Part shown: piece by piece, positions 1 through 7,123 of the stretch
Position numbering within the stretch: the stretch's first letter is position 1
Layout of the letters: each line of letters opens with the position of its first letter
Program-made: the position numbers and the translations under genes
Assembly: GCA_900319835.1 (NCBI GenBank)
Contig: ONPY01000067.1
Span: 1 to 14,825 of the forward strand
Length of the DNA: 14,825 bases
Reading direction: 5' to 3'
From: an uncultured Eubacteriales bacterium
GTDB lineage: Bacteria; Bacillota_A; Clostridia; Oscillospirales; Oscillospiraceae
Notes under the pieces: model-generated
Seen by the model: the letters and a program-made list of their open reading frames with translations, nothing else
Told to the model about the DNA's origin: nothing
The model's database searches: none

Positions 1-729
<729 letters not shown>

Positions 730-743
730 CTATTATTGGGTGC

Positions 744-769
744 GGAAATCTCCGCTGCCGGAAATTTCC
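744..769 (-). promoter_or_regulatory. Hairpin in the gap 5' leader
   Basis: An 11-bp stem with a CTGC/GCAG tetraloop lies in the untranslated leader between the gap promoter and its ribosome site. The arms are 744-754 and 759-769. The single mismatch becomes a G-U pair in the minus-strand RNA. There is no T-run after it, so it is not a simple terminator. It could stabilise the mRNA or regulate translation; the role is inference. Confidence 0.5.
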
Positions 770-786
770 CCTGTCATAGCTGTTTC

Positions 787-816
787 ATAATAACATATAA
801 TAAAGTCAAAAATCAA
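787..816 (-). promoter_or_regulatory. Sigma-A-type promoter for gap
   Basis: On the minus strand, TTGATT (816-811) is followed by an 18-nt spacer and TATTAT (792-787). This gives a leader of about 75 nt that contains the hairpin at 744-769. Confidence 0.5.
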
Positions 817-890
817 GCGTTCTCCCCTTGGATTATGCCCCGAATTGTGCCGAAAATTTGTCGGTTTCCCGGAATTATTTCCCGCAATTA

Positions 891-919
891 TTGTTCATTT
901 TGACAAGCTGTGCTAGAAT
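891..919 (+). promoter_or_regulatory. Sigma-A-type promoter for the histidine-kinase-like gene
   Basis: TTGTTC (891-896), a 17-nt spacer and TAGAAT (914-919), with an extended -10 TGC just before it. Transcription would begin near 926. This rules out the upstream in-frame ATG at 910 as the start codon and supports the start at 979. Confidence 0.5.
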
Positions 920-978
920 GGATTTGTCTGGCAGCGGCTCCTCTTCCCCCCAGAGATCATAAAATGGAGGTTCCTGAC

Positions 979-2034
979 ATGCTACAGGTTTCGGCTGACA
1001 TTCTCGCCCTCTCCGCAGATCCCGCGCTGCTCGCGAAAAACGGGCGGATCATATACGCAAATGCCGCCGCGTGCCGGCTTCTCGGCGCCGACTGCAGCGG
1101 GCAGACCATACGCTCGCTGCTGGGCGAAGAGATCGCGTCGGTCCAGTCCGGCTCCTTCCTCGGAGAGCTGAGCCGGGACGGGAAGCGCTTCCTGCTGCGC
1201 GTGCAGGCCATGGAGGGACTGCAGGTGTTCTTCCTGCGGGAGAGCGAAATCACCGCGCGGCTGGTGAGCGACTCCTTCCTGGTGGCACTGCGCGGCGCGA
1301 TGATGGATCAGCAGGCCGCCATCGCCCTGCTGAAGAACCGGCTGACTCCCGCGGGAGAGTCCGCCTGTCCGGAGCTTGCCTCTATTACCCGGAGCTGCTT
1401 TCAAATCAACCGCATTGTGACCAACGTTTCCGTCATCCACGGTGTGGAGAACGGCTCCGTGCTGTTTCTGCCGCGGGCGATGGAGCTGTCCCGCTTCCTG
1501 CTGGATCTGACGGACTCGGTCTCGCTGCTGTTTCCCGCGCCGGAGCTCTCGGTCTCGCTGCCGGAGACCTGCCCATGCACGGCCGACCCGGCGCTGCTGG
1601 AAATCCTGGTGCTGAACCTGCTCTCCAACGCCATACGCCACGCGGAGGGCTGCACGCGCATCTCCCTGCGGCTGGTGCCGCTGGGGGACCAGCTGTTGCT
1701 CTCGGTGGACGACGACGGCTGCGGCATCCCGGCTGACGAGATGCACACGGCCTTTGACCGATTCCGGCACCAACACACGCTGCAGGAGCTGGGCCTCGGC
1801 GCCGGACTGGGGCTGACCACCGCCCGGGAGATCGCTCATCTGCACGGAGGCACTTTGCTGCTGGAGAGCCGGGAGGGCCGGGGCACCGCGGTGCGTGTCT
1901 CCCTGAACCGGGTCTCCGCGCCGCTGGCCCTGCACGCGCAGACGTCCGCCTACGATCCAAACTACAACAGCATCCTCACGGGACTGGCGGACTGCCTGCC
2001 CAGTGAGGCGTTCGACGGGGCCTTGACAGAATGA
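979..2034 (+). CDS. Soluble sensor histidine-kinase-like protein with PAS-like N-terminus and HATPase domain
   Basis: A 351-aa cytoplasmic protein with no membrane segment. Residues 1-90 look PAS-like (NGRIIYANAAACRLLGA). A helical stretch at about 94-160 sits where a dimerisation/phosphoacceptor domain belongs. The HATPase follows at about 205-310, with N-box LNLLSNAIRHAE (212-223), G1 box DDDGCGIP (244-251) and G2 box GLGAGLGLTTAREIAHLHGG (272-291). The helix that should carry the H-box reads FLVALRGAMMDQQAAIALLK and has no His, so ordinary autophosphorylation is doubtful. The ATG at 979 is chosen because GGAGG (966-970) stands 8 nt upstream. There is no adjacent response-regulator gene. 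It is a monocistronic unit ending at the terminator 2046-2081. It may be a regulatory ATPase or degenerate kinase, or use a non-canonical phosphosite. ATPase fold is sure; signalling role is inference. Confidence 0.85.
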   Translation: MLQVSADILALSADPALLAKNGRIIYANAAACRLLGADCSGQTIRSLLGEEIASVQSGSFLGELSRDGKRFLLRVQAMEGLQVFFLRESEITARLVSDSFLVALRGAMMDQQAAIALLKNRLTPAGESACPELASITRSCFQINRIVTNVSVIHGVENGSVLFLPRAMELSRFLLDLTDSVSLLFPAPELSVSLPETCPCTADPALLEILVLNLLSNAIRHAEGCTRISLRLVPLGDQLLLSVDDDGCGIPADEMHTAFDRFRHQHTLQELGLGAGLGLTTAREIAHLHGGTLLLESREGRGTAVRVSLNRVSAPLALHAQTSAYDPNYNSILTGLADCLPSEAFDGALTE

Positions 2035-2045
2035 GCCCCGTCAGA

Positions 2046-2081
2046 CAAAACAAGGAGAGCCGAGAGGCTCTCCTTGTTTTG
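2046..2081. terminator. Bidirectional terminator between the kinase-like gene and the hemZ operon
   Basis: A perfect 16-bp inverted repeat (2046-2061 and 2066-2081) with a GAGA loop. It has A-runs on the left arm and T-runs on the right arm, so it works for both converging genes. Confidence 0.9.
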
Positions 2082-2083
2082 CG

Positions 2084-3016
2084 TCAGTATTCGTAGACGC
2101 CGCCGCCGATGAATTCCCGGATCAGCGAGTCGGCTGGGACCAGCGATTCGTCGATGTCCCCGAAAAGCTGCAGGGCAGGCAGTACGCGGCGCAGCTCCTC
2201 AAAGCGCTTGATCCCTTCCGGCACGGACTGGAACAGCTTCGTCGCCGTCCGATTGTAGACCGCCAGCTCATAGGCCAGGGAGGTGTCAAACTGGAAGTCT
2301 GCCTTGGACTTGAAGGGAGAGATATACAGCAGCTCGCCCCGGCGGACGTTGCCCCACATGCTCATGGTCTCCTTGGGATCGGAGCCGCGGAACTTGTAGT
2401 CCCGCACCATGCGCCGCACCAGCCTGAACCAGGTGCGCTTGAAGACGACCTCCCCGCCGAACAGCACGTCGCTGCGGGCGGAGATATAGAGCTTGAAGGC
2501 CTCGGGGTGGACGTCGGTAATCATGCTGTTCAGAGCGTGGATGCCCTCAAAGATCACGATCTCATCCTTCTTCAGCTTGATGGACTTGGAGGGCTCCTGA
2601 ATCCGCATCCGGCGGGAGAACTCATACTTGGGGACATACACCCGCTCACCCTGGGCCAGCTGGGTGAAGTGCTTGTTGAGCAGCTCCATGTCCAGACACA
2701 GGGGGGATTCCAGATCCAGCTCCCCGTCCTCGGTGCGGGGGGTGCTGTGGTCCACGGTCTTGAAGTAATCGTCCATGCCCACATAATGGGTGCCGAGACC
2801 GCGCTTGTTGAGCTCCTCGGCAATCTTCATGGAGCTGGTGGTCTTGCCCGAGCCGGAGGGCCCGGACAGCAGCACGATGGGGCTGTTGTGGCGGTTTTCG
2901 GCGATGCGGTCCGCCGCCTCCTGCACGAGGGCGTTATAGCGCTCGTCGCACTCGGCTATGAAGCCGGCGGGGTCGGCAACGGTTTTGAAATTGATATCCT
3001 TCAGCGAATAGGCCAT
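2084..3016 (-). CDS. Uridine kinase / phosphoribulokinase-family nucleoside kinase
   Basis: A 310-aa P-loop kinase, probably phosphorylating a (deoxy)ribonucleoside such as uridine at the 5' position in the cytoplasm. Walker A is GPSGSGKTT (52-60), the substrate-side acid motif is DDYF (82-85), and ESPLCLD (103-109) matches the family's conserved P-x-x-x-D loop. FEGIHALN (156-163) corresponds to the Walker B/EGI strand. Compared with the roughly 210-aa Udk proteins it has an N-terminal extension of about 45 residues and a longer C-terminus, but no TGS or threonyl-tRNA-synthetase-like part as in the longer fused kinases. The ATG lies 3 nt downstream of the hemZ stop, with AGGAGG overlapping the end of hemZ, so the two are cotranscribed and probably coupled. 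The family assignment is firm; the exact substrate is unknown. Confidence 0.9.
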   Translation of the reverse strand: MAYSLKDINFKTVADPAGFIAECDERYNALVQEAADRIAENRHNSPIVLLSGPSGSGKTTSSMKIAEELNKRGLGTHYVGMDDYFKTVDHSTPRTEDGELDLESPLCLDMELLNKHFTQLAQGERVYVPKYEFSRRMRIQEPSKSIKLKKDEIVIFEGIHALNSMITDVHPEAFKLYISARSDVLFGGEVVFKRTWFRLVRRMVRDYKFRGSDPKETMSMWGNVRRGELLYISPFKSKADFQFDTSLAYELAVYNRTATKLFQSVPEGIKRFEELRRVLPALQLFGDIDESLVPADSLIREFIGGGVYEY

Positions 3017-3019
3017 GAC

Positions 3020-4504
3020 TCAATCCTCCTTGAGAAAGTCCCGGTAAAAGGCGGAAATCTTTTCCTTTTCCGCACAGGTCTTTTCGATGTTTTCCACGTA
3101 TTCCAGCGGGTACTTGGGCGCCATCAGACGGATGTTGCGCCCGCCGTCGGGCCGGATCAGCTTGGTGGAGCCGCCCCCGCCCATGGCGAGGATGCTCCTG
3201 AGCTCCTCCATGATGCAGATGTTGTAGAGATTGACGGTGTCGCCCTTCTGCCAACCCACGTTCTCAAAGCCGCCGGACATGAATTTCTGCCGGTAGAGAT
3301 AATAGGGCGCGTAGCCCGCCGCGGTGAGCCGAGTCGACGCGTAGTCCAGCATGGCGGCCACCTCCCGCGCGGTGGGGAGCGGCGTCTGGTCCAGGGTGAT
3401 GCGGGAGCCCTTTTTCAGCGACAGTGTGTGGATGGTCACATTCTCCGCGCTCAGGGTCAGCACTTTTTCCAGCGTGTCCCGGAAGCCGGAGACGCTGTCC
3501 CCGGGCAGCCCGGCGATGAGATCCATGTTCACCGCAAAGCCGCCCACGGCCCGCACTTTGTCCAGTGCGGTGACGATGTCCGCCGCCGTGTGCCGGCGGC
3601 CGATGTTCTCCAGCACCTTGTCGCTCATGGTCTGGGGGTTGACGCTGACCCGGTCCACCCCGTGAGCGCGCAGAACGCGGAGCTTCTCCTGGGTGATGGT
3701 GTCGGGCCGCCCGGCCTCCACGGTGTACTCCGTGAGATGGCCGAGATCAAAGCGCTCCTCCAGCACGGTGCAGAGCCGGTCGAGCTGTTCGGCCGAGAGC
3801 GTGGTGGGCGTGCCGCCGCCCATGTAGACGGACACCGGGCGCAGCCCCAGCGCCCGCACCTGCTCGGCTGTGGCGGCGATCTCCCGCTCCAGCGCCGAGA
3901 GGAAAGGCTCGATGAGCCTCATGCTCTTTTCCACCGACTGGCTGACAAAGCTGCAGTAGGCGCAGCGGGTGGGGCAGAAGGGGATGCCCACATACAGGCA
4001 CACGTCCCTCTCTTCAAGCCCGGCCTCACAGCGCAGGGTTTGCCGGGTGGTGGCAAGGCAGAGCCCCGCCCGGTCGGGGCTGACGTCGTATTCCGAGATA
4101 AAGCGGCGCAGAGCGGTCTTTTCGTCCCCGCACCGGGTGAGGATACCGGCCATCAGCTTGCCGGGCCGTACGCCTGTCAGCGCGCCCCAGGCGGGCTTTT
4201 GCACGCCGGAGCGGAGCGCCGCCCGGTACATGGCGTTTTTGACCAGACGCTGACAGATCCGATCTGTGGCGAGCGCGTCGGTCATGGTTTCGTTCGCGGT
4301 CCGGGCCGAGCCGCGATAGACGCTCCGCCCCTGGTAGAGGGCGCAGGTGGCGCTGGTGTTCTTTTCGCCGCGGCTGAGCCGGATCTCCATCCGGTTGCCG
4401 GCCGGCTCCCCGTCCGGGTATTCGGGCCGCTCGGCCGGGAAGAGCGTGAGCAGCATCTGCTCTACCGCGTAGTGGTAGTCATGTCCGTATAGGTACAGCT
4501 TCAT
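3020..4504 (-). CDS. hemZ: HemZ-type radical SAM coproporphyrinogen dehydrogenase
   Basis: A 494-aa radical SAM protein of the HemZ/HemN/HemW group, annotated in the family as oxygen-independent coproporphyrinogen III dehydrogenase. The N-terminal about 160 residues form the HemZ-specific region, with TGVRPGKL at 110-117. The radical SAM core follows: GIPFCPTRCAYCSF holds the 4Fe-4S ligands Cys177, Cys181 and Cys184, and MGGGTPT (228-234) contacts SAM. The distal part includes GLPGDS and YLYRQKFMSGGFENVGW, typical of HemZ. The ATG at 4504 gives the usual start MKLYLYGHDY and sits about 46 nt downstream of a strong promoter. An earlier in-frame ATG at 4585 falls inside that promoter's -35 and is rejected. 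True substrate use in HemZ proteins is less well proven than for HemN. First gene of the operon with the nucleoside kinase. Confidence 0.93.
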   Translation of the reverse strand: MKLYLYGHDYHYAVEQMLLTLFPAERPEYPDGEPAGNRMEIRLSRGEKNTSATCALYQGRSVYRGSARTANETMTDALATDRICQRLVKNAMYRAALRSGVQKPAWGALTGVRPGKLMAGILTRCGDEKTALRRFISEYDVSPDRAGLCLATTRQTLRCEAGLEERDVCLYVGIPFCPTRCAYCSFVSQSVEKSMRLIEPFLSALEREIAATAEQVRALGLRPVSVYMGGGTPTTLSAEQLDRLCTVLEERFDLGHLTEYTVEAGRPDTITQEKLRVLRAHGVDRVSVNPQTMSDKVLENIGRRHTAADIVTALDKVRAVGGFAVNMDLIAGLPGDSVSGFRDTLEKVLTLSAENVTIHTLSLKKGSRITLDQTPLPTAREVAAMLDYASTRLTAAGYAPYYLYRQKFMSGGFENVGWQKGDTVNLYNICIMEELRSILAMGGGGSTKLIRPDGGRNIRLMAPKYPLEYVENIEKTCAEKEKISAFYRDFLKED

Positions 4505-4556
4505 AATACGTCCCGTTTCTTTGCCGCATGAGCACGCGGAGGATGTTTGATGTTTT

Positions 4557-4585
4557 ATTATACCAGACAACCACGCCCGTGACAA
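4557..4585 (-). promoter_or_regulatory. Strong sigma-A promoter for hemZ operon
   Basis: On the minus strand, TTGTCA (4585-4580), an exact 17-nt spacer and consensus TATAAT (4562-4557), with an extended -10 TGG. The best promoter match in the left half of the window. Confidence 0.8.
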
Positions 4586-4684
4586 TGCCGAAAAAAGACG
4601 GCTAACCTACCCCGCGCATCGGGCGAAAAAAACCGCAAACGCGCATGACAGGCCGTTCTTACAAAAAATTTATATAATTTTTTT

Positions 4685-4714
4685 CTGGCAATTTTCCTTT
4701 TTTTGTTGTATGAT
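4685..4714 (+). promoter_or_regulatory. Candidate promoter for the CarD-family gene
   Basis: CTGGCA (4685-4690), an 18-nt spacer and TATGAT (4709-4714), embedded in a very AT-rich stretch (about 4660-4745) unlike the GC-rich surroundings. The -10 is clear; the -35 is a weaker match. Confidence 0.45.
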
Positions 4715-4748
4715 ATAGACATCAGAAATAATATAGGGGAAATATTTT

Positions 4749-5240
4749 ATGTTTTCGGTTGGCGACAAGATCATCTACGGGGAAAACGGCGTCTGTACCG
4801 TTTCCAAGGTCGGGCCGCTGGAGATGTCCGGCGCATCCTCGGACAAGCTTTTCTACCATCTTGAGCCGCTGGTGGGCAGCGGCACCTATTACACGCCGGT
4901 GGATTCCGGGGCTTTCATGCGCCCCTGCATCAGCCGGGAGGAGGCGGAGGCTCTGATCGACTCCATGCCATCCATTGCCCCCGCCGTCTGTCATGACAAC
5001 CGCTTCAACCATGTGGACGCGTTCTATAAGGAACTGTTCCGCCAGCACAGCTGTGAGGCACTGGTGGCCATCGTCAAGGGACTCAGGGAGCGGATGAGCG
5101 AGAAAAAGACCAAGAGCAGCCGGGCCGAGACCACCATGAAGCGGGCCAAGGACATGCTGCACGGGGAACTCTCCATCGCCCTCGGCATGGAGATCCAGGA
5201 TGTGGAGGGTTATATCCTCCGGCGCATCGGAGAGCAGTAA
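4749..5240 (+). CDS. CarD-family transcriptional regulator
   Basis: A 163-aa protein of the CarD/CdnL/TRCF-RID family, which binds the RNA polymerase beta subunit and stabilises open complexes at promoters. The RNA-polymerase-interacting domain occupies about residues 1-60: FSVGDKIIYGENGVCTVSKV is the typical opening and YYTPVDSG ends the domain. The C-terminal part is helical and basic (EKKTKSSRAETTMKRAK), consistent with the DNA-contacting half. Length matches the family (about 155-170 aa). AGGGGA lies about 10 nt before the ATG. It is a single-gene unit with its own promoter and terminator, divergent from hemZ. The family assignment is secure; regulated genes cannot be read from the window. 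Confidence 0.92.
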   Translation: MFSVGDKIIYGENGVCTVSKVGPLEMSGASSDKLFYHLEPLVGSGTYYTPVDSGAFMRPCISREEAEALIDSMPSIAPAVCHDNRFNHVDAFYKELFRQHSCEALVAIVKGLRERMSEKKTKSSRAETTMKRAKDMLHGELSIALGMEIQDVEGYILRRIGEQ

Positions 5241-5251
5241 GCCCAAAAAAG

Positions 5252-5287
5252 GAGCGGCAGGAAGCTTTTCCTGCCGCTCTTCTTTTT
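5252..5287. terminator. Bidirectional terminator between carD-family gene and P-loop gene
   Basis: A 12-bp GC-rich stem (5252-5263 and 5268-5279) with a GCTT loop. It is followed by TCTTTTT on the plus strand and preceded by A6 (T6 on the minus strand), serving both converging genes. Confidence 0.9.
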
Positions 5288-5294
5288 GTCTGCA

Positions 5295-5708
5295 TCAGAT
5301 GAGATACTGCTTGATCTCCTCGGGGCACTTTTCCCGGTCGGAGCTCATGGAGAGGACGAACTCAATGTTCTCCTTCTCGGCGTAGGCGGCCAGCCACTGG
5401 ATGAAAGCGACCACATTGGCCTCCTCCTTGTCGTTGACCAGCTTGTAGAAGTTGTCGATGAAGAAATGGGTAATATCATAATTCCCGGCGTGGAGGCCGG
5501 AGATGAAGCCTTTCAGAAATTCGTAGCTGCCGATGGAGTAGCTGCCGGCGTCGATAAGGCGGGCCTGATAGGGAATGTCATAGGTGAGCTTGCGATCCTT
5601 CTCAATGACGACCACATCGCCGTTGCCCTCGATCACGGCCTTGCAAACCAGGCCGACCAGCTCTTTCGTTTTGCCGGACCCCTTCAGTCCCATGATGATC
5701 TTAACCAT
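5295..5708 (-). CDS. Small P-loop ATP-binding protein of unknown function
   Basis: A 137-aa protein beginning with a Walker A motif, GLKGSGKT (7-14), followed by alternating strands and helices. ITHFFID (79-85) is a plausible Walker B strand. No membrane segment or signal peptide is visible. The protein is far shorter than most P-loop kinases or AAA proteins, so it may be a minimal RecA- or kinase-like fold or need a partner. The ATG at 5708 is preferred over an upstream GTG at 5717, because AGGAG (5723-5719) is 10 nt before the ATG but only 1 nt before the GTG. It is monocistronic and divergent from the dehydratase operon, with a 212-nt gap between starts. I recognise similar stand-alone proteins in clostridia only as hypothetical ATP-binding proteins. 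Confidence 0.75.
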   Translation of the reverse strand: MVKIIMGLKGSGKTKELVGLVCKAVIEGNGDVVVIEKDRKLTYDIPYQARLIDAGSYSIGSYEFLKGFISGLHAGNYDITHFFIDNFYKLVNDKEEANVVAFIQWLAAYAEKENIEFVLSMSSDREKCPEEIKQYLI

Positions 5709-5759
5709 AATGACCACACTCCTTTTTTGAAAAAATGTTGAGGGGTTGTTCTTGGTATT

Positions 5760-5788
5760 AGCTTACCATCTTTCCCGCGAGGACGCAA
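5760..5788 (-). promoter_or_regulatory. Weak candidate promoter for the P-loop gene
   Basis: On the minus strand, TTGCGT (5788-5783), a 17-nt spacer and TAAGCT (5765-5760), with an extended -10 TGG. The -10 is a poor match, so confidence is low. Confidence 0.3.
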
Positions 5789-5834
5789 GAGGCGAGTTGT
5801 TAAAGGGCGGTAAATTTTCTTGCCGGGGGTTTTG

Positions 5835-5863
5835 TTGACTAAGCCGATGCCTTGTGCTAAAAT
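5835..5863 (+). promoter_or_regulatory. Promoter of the dehydratase-like operon
   Basis: TTGACT (5835-5840), an exact 17-nt spacer and TAAAAT (5858-5863), with an extended -10 TGC. This gives a leader of about 50 nt to the TTG start at 5921. Confidence 0.75.
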
Positions 5864-5920
5864 TTTTATCATCGAGCATTGGCTCACCGGACCCATTCTA
5901 CAGAAAAAGAGGTGTAAAGC

Positions 5921-7123
5921 TTGAAGGATCTCAAACATCTGATCTTCTTTGAGAACCTGCTGCAGGATGCGCAGAACGAGCTGGTCACAAAGGCGATTTC
6001 GGAGGGACAGCACGCCCTGGGGTACAACTGCTACTATGTCCCCGAGACGCTGCTGAATCTGCCCGGCTGCTTCTCCTCTCGCCTGCGCGCCCCGCGCTGC
6101 ACGTCCACCGACGTGGCAGGCTACTACATGACCAACCGCACATGTCCCTACGCCCGCTCCATCCTGGAGCGCGCCATCGAGGGCGGCTACAACTATCTCG
6201 ACACCCTCTTCGGCGCCGAATCCTGCGCCACCATGGAGCGTATGGAGGAGCACTTTACCCTGCTGCACCCGGTGAAGAACGAGAAGTTCTTCTCCACCAT
6301 CATCGACCCTCCCATGAAGGGCGATCAGAACAACCTCAACTACTACAAGGTCCAGCTGCGCGTGAAGATCCTGGAGCCCCTGCAGGAGCACTTCGGCGTC
6401 GACATCTCCGAGAAGGCGCTGCTCGCCGCCATCGACGACCACAACGCCGTCAGCGCCATCATCGAAAAGATCGGCGAGCACCGCAAGATGGCAAATCCCA
6501 ACCTCACCGGCTATGAGTTCCATGTGATCCAGCTTGTCAGCCAGGTGTGTCCCCACCAGCTCATCCTGCCCTATCTGCGGGAGACCCTATGGGAGCTGGA
6601 GCAGAGAGAGCCGGAACCCAAGTTCCCCTTCCGCGCGCGAGTCGCGCTGGTGGGTTCTGAGGTCGACGACCCCGAGTTTACCAAGCTCATCGAGACCTGC
6701 GGCGCCATGGTGGTGGCCGACCGCTACTGCTTTGGCAGCTTCCCCAGCCGGGAGCAGATCGTGATTCAGGAAGGCGAGAGCGCCTTTGACGCCATCTGCC
6801 GCCACTACCTGCATTGGAACCAGTGCGCCCGGTTCATGGACGGCATGAAGATCGACCAGCGCACCAGTGAGGTCCGCCGCCTTGTCAAGGAGTTCAAGGC
6901 CGACGGCGTCATTTACGAGAACATGAAGTTCTGCGAGTTCTGGAGCTATGAGAAGGTGCTGCAGAACCACATCTTCACCAACGAGCTCCACATCCCCTGC
7001 TGCACCATTGAGAAGGAATACGCCCTCGGCGCCGTGGGCCAGCTGCGCACCCGCTTCCAGGCCTTTATCGAGTCGCTGGAGATCAAGCAGATCCAGGGAG
7101 GGAAGAAAGATGAAAATTTCTGA
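5921..7123 (+). CDS. 2-hydroxyacyl-CoA dehydratase family (HgdB/BcrC-like) subunit
   Basis: A 400-aa cytoplasmic iron-sulfur protein of the family that includes 2-hydroxyglutaryl- and phenyllactyl-CoA dehydratases, benzoyl-CoA reductase and double-cubane cluster proteins. Conserved Cys sit where the family binds its cluster: Cys75 in TCPYARS, Cys102 in SCATMERMEEH and Cys338 in YENMKFCEFWSYEK. Cys37, Cys50 and Cys60 are extra. The C-terminal block CCTIEKEYALGAVGQLRTR (360-378) is typical. Length fits the 380-420-aa subunits. The start is TTG at 5921, with AAGAGGTG at 5907-5914. The gene overlaps the next by 14 nt, so the two subunits are probably made together as a heterodimer. The substrate cannot be read: no CoA-transferase or substrate-pathway gene is present, and a redox role rather than a dehydratase role is possible. 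Family is firm; reaction is unknown. Confidence 0.85.
   Translation: MKDLKHLIFFENLLQDAQNELVTKAISEGQHALGYNCYYVPETLLNLPGCFSSRLRAPRCTSTDVAGYYMTNRTCPYARSILERAIEGGYNYLDTLFGAESCATMERMEEHFTLLHPVKNEKFFSTIIDPPMKGDQNNLNYYKVQLRVKILEPLQEHFGVDISEKALLAAIDDHNAVSAIIEKIGEHRKMANPNLTGYEFHVIQLVSQVCPHQLILPYLRETLWELEQREPEPKFPFRARVALVGSEVDDPEFTKLIETCGAMVVADRYCFGSFPSREQIVIQEGESAFDAICRHYLHWNQCARFMDGMKIDQRTSEVRRLVKEFKADGVIYENMKFCEFWSYEKVLQNHIFTNELHIPCCTIEKEYALGAVGQLRTRFQAFIESLEIKQIQGGKKDENF

Noticed and set aside
900..905. Perfect TTGACA as a -35 box
   Set aside because: The nearest good -10 (TAGAAT 914-919) is only 8 nt away and nothing suitable lies 16-18 nt downstream. The TTGTTC at 891-896 has the right spacing.
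910..978. Earlier starts at 910 or 964 for the kinase-like gene
   Set aside because: The ATG at 910 lies upstream of the inferred transcription start, and the ATG at 964 has no ribosome site of its own. GGAGG is well placed for the ATG at 979.
2507..4492. 661-codon open frame on the plus strand opposite the kinase and hemZ
   Set aside because: It is antisense to two clearly recognisable proteins, has low-complexity Gly/Val/His-rich composition, no ribosome site and no family motifs. GC-rich coding strands often leave the complementary frame open.
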